Shown: one piece after another, positions 56,291 through 64,000 of the stretch
Layout: the number at the start of each line of letters is the position of its first letter
Position numbering within the stretch: position 1 is the first letter of the stretch
Source of the DNA: Breviolum minutum Mf 1.05b.01
Lineage: Eukaryota; Sar; Dinophyceae; Suessiales; Symbiodiniaceae
Reading direction: 5' to 3'
Length of the DNA stretch: 64,000 bases
NCBI GenBank assembly: GCA_000507305.1
Contig: DF239146.1
Span: 171,959-235,958, forward strand
The notes under the pieces: model-generated
The model's input: only the letters and a program-made list of their open reading frames with translations
Database searches by the model: none
What the model was told of the DNA's origin: nothing
Made by a program: the position numbers and the translations under genes

Positions 56291-56560
56291 TTGGAGATTG
56301 AAGACACCTTCGCTTTTGCCCTCTTGTTTGCAATCTTTATCAGTGAATGTTTGGTCAGTCTAAGGTTTATGGTTTTTCCCATTGAAGTTTTAGATCCTGT
56401 AGCCCTTTTCGTGGCCACAGGCCCTCGCATGTCCGTGGTGTGGTTTACTTCTGGTCGTTACTCCCATGCTTCGGCAGCAACGCAGCGAGCTTTGACGAAT
56501 TTGGGATTTGAAATTCCCACATCTACAAGGATCCATCGAGCGGCACAATTAATTCGATAA
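56291..56560 (+). CDS. candidate coding segment beside the AT island
   Basis: One frame is open for 89 codons to TAA at 56558-56560. It includes AFALLFAIFISECLVSLRF, a hydrophobic stretch, then TGPRMSVVWFTSGRYSHA and QRALTNLGFEIPTSTRIHR. CCACAG/G at about 56420 is a possible acceptor, but it leads into another open frame (VVYFWSLLPCFGSNAASFDE). The stop codon lies at the very start of the A+T-rich island, so the original end may have been lost. Function unknown. Confidence 0.38.
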   Translation: MEIEDTFAFALLFAIFISECLVSLRFMVFPIEVLDPVALFVATGPRMSVVWFTSGRYSHASAATQRALTNLGFEIPTSTRIHRAAQLIR

Positions 56561-57110
56561 AATATATCAAAATATATCAATATATTTTTGATATTAATCT
56601 TTTGATATTAATTAAAAAATCATTAAAATATAATTAATATTATTGAAAAGACAAAAATGATAATTGATAATTTATTTAATATTTGATATTGGGTATTATT
56701 AAAAAAAAATTGAGATTAATATTAATATAATATAGAATTAAAATAATAATTAAATTAATTTTANATTTTTAAATATTAATATAATTTTTAATATAAATTA
56801 ATAATTTTGATATTAATATATATATATATTATTATTATATATATTTATTTTTTTAATTATATATTTATTATTAATAAAATGAAGAAAAAAAAATATATAT
56901 ATTAAATAATATAATATATAAATTTTAATAATATTTAATTCTTTATAATTATATAATTAATGCAATAATCTTGATAATTAAAAATAGATATATTAAAATA
57001 TTTTTTTTATATCTTTATTTTATTGATAGATTATCTAAATTTGATATTCAATTTATTGATATATAAATCAATATCTTTTTTAATCAATCGATTGATCGAA
57101 TCTTTTTAAT
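56556..57110. other. extremely A+T-rich island
   Basis: About 550 bases made almost wholly of A and T (ATTAAT, GATATT, TAATAT motifs), unlike everything around it. No reading frame, no clear tandem unit. One N at 56764. The G+C content returns at once after GACCTGATGCGGAATG. Confidence 0.8.
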
Positions 57111-57830
57111 GACCTGATGCGGAATGAAATTCTTGTGAATCAAATATCGATATTATAATTCAAGATTCATGAATCCCAAATCAATATGTCTTTATCTTCA
57201 TGTGTCCAGGAAATTGTTATGGTATCGATTTCCTATCTAGATGGGTCTTATTTGTAGTCGTGGGTGGCGGGTAGTAGCAGTGCCTCATGTGGGGATCCCG
57301 TTTCCTGCCTCCGAGCTAGCACGGTCCAGTAAGCTTTGTCTGCCTCGAAGGCCAACAAACAATTTCTTGAACAAAAAATACAAGAGACATATTCTTACGT
57401 ATAAATATATATATATATATGTTGTATATATATATATATGTTGTTTGTATACATATGTATCAAAACTAAACATATATAGATATACATTCTGTAAATATAT
57501 ATATATATGTATACTGTATATATAGTCGTATCTTTTTATACATATGGAGAAATACGACTTGCCAAATATGCAAGAAAAAGGCCAAATTAGAAACACAACA
57601 GGCATCAATAGGCATACTCTGAAGTTCTTCACTCTTCTTGTCTACTATTAGTTTACAGATTCAAGTTGCACAAGAGCCATCCCTGCCTACCATTTCAACA
57701 AAACTCATCTCATATCCTACACTTCAAAAAAAAACCAACATCATCAAAACCCAAGCTTCTTCAAGCCCAAACCATATAGAAATCAACCCTCAACTTACTT
57801 AGTTACCAACTTCATAGGTCACCAACGTGG

Positions 57831-58127
57831 GTGATTTCCCACAAGGTTGTGGCTTCAATCACCTGGCACAACATTATCAAACCATTTGGAAAAACCCTCC
57901 AAGAAACCATCCCATCATTGGAAGCTAAGGGTACCCCCCTCCAAAAGCCTCCCCCCCAAAAAAACATGGTATTAATCATCATTGTCCTGCAAGGGGGTTG
58001 GTTGGGATTGGCAGGGGGGTTGCCCTTAAATTCCCATGATCCCATTCCTGATTTCATCCTAAGAAAATCAAGAAACCACTTGGGATTCCCGACCATGTCC
58101 TGCATTCGGATCAGCTCCAAGCTCTAG
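57831..58127 (+). CDS. candidate coding segment, strand unsure
   Basis: The plus strand is open for 98 codons (with HNIIKPFGKTLQETIPSLEA and HDPIPDFILRKSRNHLGFP), from a GTG and not an ATG. The minus strand is open for 102 codons over 57812-58120, with an ATG and MQDMVGNPKWFLDFLRMKSG. A polypyrimidine run of C sits in the middle. One of the two is probably coding. Confidence 0.3.
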   Translation: MISHKVVASITWHNIIKPFGKTLQETIPSLEAKGTPLQKPPPQKNMVLIIIVLQGGWLGLAGGLPLNSHDPIPDFILRKSRNHLGFPTMSCIRISSKL

Positions 58128-58704
58128 TAAAGCTACAGCTGCTGCACTACAGCCTTCGACTTTCAAATGATTGATGGCTTGGAGACAAAAAATTGATCAT
58201 AGGAAGATGATGTGACACTTTTTGGCAATTTGGACAGTGCTTAGATCATGTTTGGTAGACTTGGCCTGGGTGTCTGGCTTTTTTGGATCTGTAATGCCAC
58301 ATGGGGCATGATTTCTTATCCACGAAACATGTTGCGCTTGTTTGATGTTTGATACACAATATCATACTGTAATTAACACATAAACTCATATTCCAGAGTA
58401 TGTTGCATGTCATATTTCATATCACATTATGCCTGAAACTACTACAGCGTAGAATTCTACCATATCATAACATATCGTATCATATCATATGATATAAGAT
58501 CATGTATATGTATATATATATATATTACCGTGAATTACTATAACGTAAACACCCGAAAACTGCCCCGTCTTTTGTTTCTTTGGGTGCCATGCCTGCGGAG
58601 ACTGCACGATCCAATGCCTCAGGGCAAATTGGAGTCCAACACCTCAACCTCGTTGTCCACCAGGTCCATGATGTATGATAATGTGAAAATAAATGATACA
58701 CCGA

Positions 58705-58812
58705 TATACCCTCCCTGAAACTAACGTAGCACCTGAAAATGGATGGTTGGAAGACTAGTTTCCTTTTGGAAAACCCTATTTTCAGGGGCTATGTTAGTGT
58801 TGGGGAGTGTAA
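58705..58812. mobile_element. MITE-like element, family D
   Basis: TACCCTCCCTGAAACTAACG with TAGCACCTGAAAATGG pairs with TTTTCAGGGGCTATGTTAG and TGTTGGGGAGTGTA. TA at both ends. Confidence 0.75.
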
Positions 58813-59090
58813 TGTATATTATATCTTGCAATCATTGCAATTTTGGACCAAGGTGCGTGTATGACTCCAGTGAATGAAGATTATGATCCATCCCATCAAC
58901 ATAACAACATTGAAAAATCATCTGCCAAATCTTTTACATCGCATCCTTTTTTGGACACTGCTATCATACATGTACAACTTACCCTTCCTCCTGTGTATCT
59001 CCAATATGATCGTTTCCTTTCATGTATGGGGCCCAATTTCCATTGATTTCCATGATTATCCCAGCAGCTTTCACCCACACCTTGTCGCAG

Positions 59091-59219
59091 GTTGGTCCCC
59101 CCAATCCTGGCGCCATGGTGCAGTGCTGCCATACCGCGGATCTGGAGCGCTTGGATCGGCCTTCACCTCCACCAAACGCCGAACTAAGGAAACCTGACAC
59201 CTTCCGGGAACCGCGCCAG
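59091..59219 (+). CDS. exon a of polyglutamine gene model
   Basis: Acceptor CACCTTGTCGCAG/G and donor GCCAG/GTCGGT enclose exactly 43 codons in phase 0: VGPPNPGAMVQCCHTADLER, then LDRPSPPPNAELRKPDTFRE. The G+C content is well above the flanks. It joins in phase to 59341-59601 across a 121-base intron. No first exon with an ATG was found; candidates upstream (58843-59046) are weak. Family unknown. Confidence 0.55.
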
Positions 59220-59340
59220 GTCGGTGGGTGGTTGGGTGGGTTGGGAAGCATTTAAGGTAAGTTCCCCCAAAACAATTGAAAGGTCAAAATGGAGAACAAA
59301 ATACCAGCATCAATATAGAGATAGATCTTCATCCATCAAG

Positions 59341-59488
59341 GTATATGATCTATTTGCATTTAAATCTAAACATCTCGGTTATGATTTAAAACAGAATGCA
59401 TTGCAATACAGTGCCACCGTGCAGTTAAACAGTGTTTTCAGCTTTCAACATTCAATGCCATGTGTATGTCTTTTTTCAATGCAGCAGC

Positions 59489-59522
<34 letters not shown>

Positions 59523-59601
59523 GCAACAACACGACCACCAATACATCAAGTTGTTATGCAATGATGCAGTATCCCTAATTGTCCAGGACCTTGGAAAGTG
59601 A
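59341..59601 (+). CDS. terminal exon b of polyglutamine gene model
   Basis: Starts after CATCCATCAAG with G in phase 0 and runs 86 codons to TGA at 59599-59601. It reads VYDLFAFKSKHLGYDLKQNA, then a CAG/CAA run of about 16 glutamines (59481-59530), then HDHQYIKLLCNDAVSLIVQD. Glutamine tracts near a C-terminus are common in regulatory proteins; the tract length probably varies between individuals. Function unknown. Confidence 0.5.
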
Positions 59602-60100
59602 ACTGCCTACCGTTACTCAACAAATGGCCAGATTCGGTACACCTGGCAAAATCAGGAGGTTCCCACACAAACCCAAAAACTCCTGCCATTCTTAATGTAA
59701 GACTTCATCATGGGAAAATTTGGATCTGCCTAATCAAAATGTTCGAAAAACACAAACATATTCCCCCAAATTGAAAATTTTAGCATAATGGTAGAAAGTA
59801 TTCCCCAAATTGACATGTGTTACATTCCTGATGACAAGCATATCACCTTATCACCTCCATCTCTCCCACCTGCTGGCAGCTGTGCGTAATAAGGGATTGC
59901 CATTGAGACGAGGCCTGGAGGAAATCTGAGGTTAACCTCCCAAGGCCACATTTCCCCCCAGGAAACAGGGCCTTAGTAAGGGCTTCTTAGTGGGGATGAT
60001 GGTGGTTAATTAATGATCCCTTAATAAGGGCCTGCCACATGTTTGACCAGGAAATAAGGCCTCAATTTAAGGCCTTCTTAGAGAATGATCAACTGGTGGC
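59602..60100. other. no gene; GGGCCTTA-type short repeats
   Basis: The stretch 59940-60090 repeats motifs such as AGGGCCTTAGTAAGGGC and TTAATAAGGGCCT, partly inverted. A related stretch lies at 54306-54350. Confidence 0.35.
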
Positions 60101-60112
60101 ATTCCAGCATCT

Positions 60113-60556
60113 TCAAAAAGCCGGCCCCCCCTCCTGCCTTCCCCTGGTTCGTCGGATTCCTTCATCCAACAACCATTCGGCAGTACGAGGATCTGGATTC
60201 TCCTGTGCCACTTGCACCGAGGATCTGGGTACCCTTCCTCTGTCATGGAAGTGGAAGATGACCCTCTCGGCTTGGAAGAACCTGTTTTCTACTTCTATGA
60301 TGAGGAAGGGTACTTCTCTAGTAAACTTCCAATGATATCTTTGCAACAAAGGGTTTGCCGTTTCGCGAGCAAGCCAATTTAGTAGGTGGACAAGATTATG
60401 GGCAAAGCTATGAACTCTATGAACCTTCACAGTTTCGTCACAGTCATGGAGCACCATTTTGTGTGCGTCAACCACTGCGGCTATGGGTTTGACCATGCTT
60501 GACCTGTACTTACATCCCATATGATAATAAGATATATATATATATATACATATCAA
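60113..60556 (-). CDS. candidate minus-strand coding frame
   Basis: The minus strand is open for 147 codons, including KMVLHDCDETVKVHRVHSFA, HLLNWLARETANPLLQRY and SVQVAQENPDPRTAEWLLDE. Composition is protein-like after the first 20 residues, which come from TATATA repeats. It competes with the plus-strand frame at 60245-60382, and both cannot easily be genuine. No family recognised. Confidence 0.33.
   Translation of the reverse strand: MICIYIYISYYHMGCKYRSSMVKPIAAVVDAHKMVLHDCDETVKVHRVHSFAHNLVHLLNWLARETANPLLQRYHWKFTREVPFLIIEVENRFFQAERVIFHFHDRGRVPRSSVQVAQENPDPRTAEWLLDEGIRRTRGRQEGGPAF
60245..60382 (+). CDS. candidate plus-strand coding frame
   Basis: An ATG at 60245 opens 45 codons to TAG at 60380-60382: MEVEDDPLGLEEPVFYFYDE, then YFSSKLPMISLQQRVCRF. 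The same frame is open upstream to 60088, about 98 codons in all. The acidic, aromatic content is unusual for noncoding sequence. It overlaps the minus-strand candidate at 60113-60556. Confidence 0.35.
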   Translation: MEVEDDPLGLEEPVFYFYDEEGYFSSKLPMISLQQRVCRFASKPI

Positions 60557-60673
60557 TCTACATCATGGCATTCTCAGAAAACATCATGAGATTTAATTTG
60601 TTTCGTCTTACATTTACATGTCATATCATGCCATGATCAAATCATGCCATGATCATACCTTCCACATGAAAGT

Positions 60674-61132
60674 TTGATAACGTTGGAATCTTTTTTGACT
60701 CGCCAGCCGCATCTTTGCGCAGCCTGCGAACCTTGGAACCGGAGGGGTGAAGCTCACGGTACATCCACATGTCTCGTGGGTGTCATTGAGCATTTGTCAT
60801 CAATCCTCCTCCTCATCATCATCATTGAGTGTGATCATCATGATGACAATTTCAAAATTATCATCATCATTACAAGTTCAAATGTCTCATCATCAAACAA
60901 TCATCTGTCACTTCATCTCCCCTATACTCGGTTTCCCCGACAAAGCTCCAATGTCACAAAGGTGAAGCTCACCCTAAATCCTTGGAGTGGCTACCACAAA
61001 CCAAGCCCCTGGGGTTGGCTTTTGATAAGGTTTGATGCTGATGTTTTGTCACTGTTCAACTATTTTTGTGTATTAAGGGAGCAACTAATTGGCTATCTCG
61101 AATATATTCACATATCAAATATCCTATTCTGA
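60674..61132 (+). CDS. weak candidate with TCA-type microsatellite
   Basis: A 152-codon open frame from a TTG. The start (QPHLCAACEPWNRRGEAHG) looks coding; the middle is a run of ATC/TCA repeats at 60800-60900, and the end is ordinary. Probably at most a short exon near 60700-60780. Confidence 0.22.
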   Translation: MITLESFLTRQPHLCAACEPWNRRGEAHGTSTCLVGVIEHLSSILLLIIIIECDHHDDNFKIIIIITSSNVSSSNNHLSLHLPYTRFPRQSSNVTKVKLTLNPWSGYHKPSPWGWLLIRFDADVLSLFNYFCVLREQLIGYLEYIHISNILF

Positions 61133-61362
61133 TGCAAGTTATGAGAAACTAAGATGTTCTTTGAAACCTGGGGGTTAGCTCCGTAGCTCTCCATTATCAT
61201 GGCAACCACCAGCTAGGAAAAGGTAGGTCACAACTCTCAACTTCACAGCAGCTTCAAGCACTTTGCTCAAGATTCCAGTTCCTCCGTTGACCTTTACCAA
61301 ACACTCTTTGTTTGTGTATTTGCTTCAAGAATACTTATATCATATACATATAAAACTGTAGA

Positions 61363-61587
61363 TTACGCACTGACAAGCCTATTCATTTGAAAACTCTCTG
61401 ATCCATAAAATTGCCTTCTGTTCAGACTATCATCAGGACTTGAGTCGACCTTCCGACTCCTTCTCAACCCACACAGTTTGAGCCAGGAAACACATGCCGG
61501 ATGTGATTCCACGTCCCAAAAGCGGGATTTTTGGCCAGCACGTTCCGCACGAGCCTTGTAGACCGAGATGACACCTTCGAGGCACAT
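61363..61587 (-). CDS. 74-codon minus-strand frame, unknown protein
   Basis: An ATG at 61587 (minus strand, context CCAAAATGTG) opens 74 codons: MCLEGVISVYKARAERAGQK, then ESHPACVSWLKLCGLRRSRK and DSLNRRQFYGSESFQM, ending in TAA at 61363. Helical, basic start. The plus strand is also open in part (61439-61560). No family recognised. Confidence 0.4.
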   Translation of the reverse strand: MCLEGVISVYKARAERAGQKSRFWDVESHPACVSWLKLCGLRRSRKVDSSPDDSLNRRQFYGSESFQMNRLVSA

Positions 61588-61750
61588 TTTGGTGACAAGG
61601 TGTCAAGCTGGCATGGAGTTTTCATTTGGAAGGCTAGATTAAAACAAACAAGAGAAGCAAGACTTGGTACAGTAAACTTTGCAAGTCAAACACTTTGAAC
61701 GGCATCATATATGTGAAAATTCCACCATGAATCTACCCTCCTGGGCACGA

Positions 61751-61819
61751 TCACATATCCCATCCCAGTCGGCATTTTTAAAGGATGATTTCTCCTTTTC
61801 CCAAGGTGGGATATGTAAG
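61751..61819. repeat. small inverted repeat
   Basis: TCACATATCCCATCCC is matched by AAGGTGGGATATGTAAG about 40 bases on. Single copy noticed. Confidence 0.45.
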
Positions 61820-62086
61820 TTCCATGGAGGGGCAACCTATCAACTCTAAAAAGGCTTGCTAGGCCAATAGGATGATTGGGATTGATTGGGACTCTGGCCT
61901 CAACTATATTATGTTCCATTAGAAGGGCTAAGATCAGAATGGATTCACTAAGGTTTACCTAAAACACCCAAAACACATCTTTGAAATTCATAGTCCATGC
62001 ACTTGGTTCAATATTGCAATGGTTTCGTTTGCAAGTTATTGAGCCTTCAAAGACTCACGGATTTTTTCTGATCAATTGAAAAACAT

Positions 62087-62395
62087 GTGTACCTCACAGT
62101 AACCATCAAATTCAAAAATACCAGTGATTACTTTTTTGGATGTGGTCACAAAAAAGGCCTCAAAGCACGGACGTTTGAGTTTTTTGGCATCATGCATGAA
62201 GTATACATAGAAACCTTGCACATAAATTGCACATTAGTGGCATTCATACACAAACACATATATTGTCCCCCCCGTACCCCAAAATGGCACCTAGTGGGTT
62301 TTTTACGAACCTGGATTCCCTTGATGTTCGGCCAACTTGTGTCTATGATTCAAAATCTTTCGAGACTTCAAAATTGGGACCATACTTGGAATTGG
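62087..62395 (+). CDS. weak candidate coding frame
   Basis: Open for about 100 codons from a GTG, with YFFGCGHKKGLKARTFEFFG. It runs into a family D element, which supplies its stop. No splice borders identified. Confidence 0.22.
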
Positions 62396-62505
62396 TACCC
62401 TCCCTGAACCATAGCACCTGAAAATGGATAGTTGGAAGACTAGTTTCTTTTTTGGGGATGGCGCAACCGTGTTAGTTGCTATTGCTGTTAGTTTCAGGGA
62501 GTGTA
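62396..62505. mobile_element. MITE-like element, family D
   Basis: TACCCTCCCTGAACCATAGC with ACCTGAAAATGG at the left, GCTGTTAGTTTCAGGGAGTG with TA at the right. Middle altered by a GTTAGTTGCTATT duplication. Confidence 0.68.
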
Positions 62506-62886
62506 AGTCCAGCCATGTGGTAGCCCCAATAATTTCTATCCCAAAGCATCACCAAGGGACCTGAGATACCAAGCATTGACATATACCATGGCGCTGATGC
62601 CATGAAACCCGCCATGAAGGCTTGAACTCGCCGAATGTTTGGTTGTGACCTGGTTGAGGTTGACCAAGGGCAAGGTACTAAGATGCAACCAATCAACCAT
62701 TGTCCCGCAAAACCTAGGATTACTTTGTTACTTACTGGTTGATGGTCTTGGTTTGTTGCATCTTGGTACCTTGCAAAGGTATTGCCTTGCTACTTCTGGC
62801 TAAGTTGGAACACTTACAAAATAACATCAAAGAACTGTCATTTAAGCACTCATTTTGTATCCATTCTGTATCCTTTTCACAGAAGT

Positions 62887-62991
62887 TACACCCTGGAAGA
62901 TTAACATGGAACATAATCATAGAGGTTGGGAAGATCATTTTCCTTTCTAAATGGGGGATTGGTAGGTTCCATGTTAATCTTCCAGGGTGTA
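62887..62991. mobile_element. near-perfect MITE-like element
   Basis: TACACCCTGGAAGATTAACA continues TGGAAC and is exactly mirrored by GTTCCA then TGTTAATCTTCCAGGGTGTA. Arms of at least 25 bases are identical, total 105 bp, TA at both ends. Not the same sequence as families A-D but the same plan. Confidence 0.85.
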
Positions 62992-62992
62992 C

Positions 62993-63169
62993 CTTTCTCG
63001 TTTGTCTCAAAAATCACTGGTGAAAATCGTGCAACAAACAGTTGCAGCCGCTGTGCCTTCCATCACTCAGCAAGGCCACAGCAGCCTCATCTCCCAGGGT
63101 TCCCACGGGTTCCGTATGTTGCAAGGTACACAACTTCTAGGCCAACGAGCAAACTCCGATAAAGACTGA
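62993..63169 (+). CDS. candidate terminal exon next to a MITE
   Basis: Open frame of 58 codons to TGA at 63167-63169, beginning within two bases of the element at 62887-62991. It reads LVKIVQQTVAAAVPSITQQG, then HSSLISQGSHGFRMLQGTQL and GQRANSDKD. S, Q and G content suggests a disordered tail. The true 5' border is unknown; ACTCAG at about 63071 is one option. Confidence 0.38.
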   Translation, partial: LSRLSQKSLVKIVQQTVAAAVPSITQQGHSSLISQGSHGFRMLQGTQLLGQRANSDKD

Positions 63170-63660
63170 AACAAAGCATGGCCATGGGACTAAGTATATA
63201 ACAAATACCATCAAATACCCAACACATGAAATGAAGATGTATCCAAGTCTCACTGTGAGGTCATGAAAATTCGAAGAAAACACATCCAAAGACCCAAAAA
63301 TCTGCTTAACCTCTGGCCAAGTGACTCCACGAAACACCTCAAGCAATGAGAGAAGGCCGAAGGCTCTGGGTACAAAGTGTTGACATAGCATTTGATGCCC
63401 TCTACACATGAGAACGGCATATTGGCAATTTTTTATGGATATCTTAATCGCAAATTGCTCATTTCTGACTTATTATGATTTAATTCAGTGTATTACACAT
63501 CGCTGATCACCATTTGCAGTACCATCAACTGGCTGCATTCATCACAAACACGCTCAATGTTCGATGGAACAAAATGGATTTTGCTGGAAAAACAACTTGA
63601 CCAGTGAGACAAACACCGAAAAAAAAAACATGCCGAACCTGACTACTTCCAAGGCACACC
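63170..63660. other. no convincing gene
   Basis: Two minus-strand frames (63137-63409 and 63525-63845) are open but hydrophobic and without splice borders. Confidence 0.3.
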
Positions 63661-63664
63661 CAAC

Positions 63665-63871
63665 ATGGCACCAAAGCTGGTCCAGAAAAGGCCAGTGCGC
63701 AATGGCGCGCCAGGCTCTTCAGCATCCTTGCTGAAGGTCGCACAGAAGGTGTTACAGTCCGGTCCAAGCAAACCAAAACACACATCGTTGGCATGGTTTC
63801 AAGTTTTGCTGGCATTCTGTTTTGGAAAAAAAATGCTGTCAACAAATTTCATCTGGAATAGTGCATCTTGA
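63665..63871 (+). CDS. 68-codon reading frame, possible first exon
   Basis: ATG in good context (CCCAACATGG) opens MAPKLVQKRPVRNGAPGSSA followed by SLLKVAQKVLQSGPSKPKH; the last third is hydrophobic and may be intron read-through. The basic, alanine- and lysine-rich start resembles organelle-targeting or chromatin-binding proteins, but this is only composition. The minus strand is open over the same interval. Confidence 0.4.
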   Translation: MAPKLVQKRPVRNGAPGSSASLLKVAQKVLQSGPSKPKHTSLAWFQVLLAFCFGKKMLSTNFIWNSAS

Positions 63872-64000
63872 AACAGGAAATGACCTTAAATGTCTTGAAA
63901 GTCTTGTAGTTTTTGGTAATACATGGGTAATACATATCCAAGTTTTCCATGTTTCATCCAAGAAGCTGGCAGCATACGACCCAGCCATGGCTCTGGGGTT

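Noticed and set aside
56556..57110. Mitochondrial or plastid gene fragment
   Set aside because: No reading frame or RNA gene is recognisable in the A+T-rich island; composition alone is not enough.
57241..57632. Frames rich in Y and I on both strands
   Set aside because: Produced by TATATATA microsatellites.
1..64000. tRNA, rRNA or snRNA genes
   Set aside because: A reading for GTTCGA-type loops and conserved rRNA motifs found only isolated hits without a foldable context.
1..64000. CRISPR array
   Set aside because: No regularly spaced identical repeats with unique spacers; the tandem arrays are contiguous.

Overview
The window reads as eukaryotic nuclear DNA, most likely from a dinoflagellate of the Symbiodinium type. 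There are no prokaryotic operons, ribosome binding sites or tightly packed genes. Long A+T-leaning stretches separate short open segments. Many candidate exons begin straight after an AG that is followed by G, some possible donors read GC or GA instead of GT, and a few sites resemble decayed copies of the dinoflagellate spliced leader. These are the traits known for dinoflagellate genes. The species cannot be named from the sequence.

Two genes are clear and intronless: a 264-codon protein with a collagen-like run, a PDZ-like middle and a C-terminal RING-H2 finger (23052-23846, +), and a 328-codon multi-pass membrane protein (46549-47535, +). The second lies between two long direct repeats, as expected of a unit from a decayed tandem gene array. 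Two spliced models are supported by matching intron phase: five exons at 51.8-53.9 kb and two exons ending in a polyglutamine tract at 59.1-59.6 kb. A weaker two-exon model lies at 26.4-26.9 kb. About 50 further entries are candidate exons or short reading frames judged by splice-like borders and open length. In many of them more than one frame, or the opposite strand, is also open, so they are leads and not established genes.

Layout: 0-2 kb, candidate exons mainly on the minus strand; 2-20 kb, scattered plus-strand candidate exons mixed with small inverted-repeat elements; 20-31 kb, the RING gene, more candidate exons and the densest run of small elements; 32.1-34.3 kb, simple and satellite repeats around an 850-base gap; 34-43 kb, candidate exons including one with a weak resemblance to Ca2+-activated K+ channels; 43-49 kb, the membrane-protein gene and its flanking repeats; 51-64 kb, the best spliced models, an extremely A+T-rich island at 56.56-57.1 kb, and several short reading frames.

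At least six families of short (about 80-125 bp) inverted-repeat elements resembling MITEs are present, several flanked by TA. I recognised no tRNA, rRNA, CRISPR array, transposase, reverse transcriptase or viral gene, and I could not assign the genes to a shared pathway.
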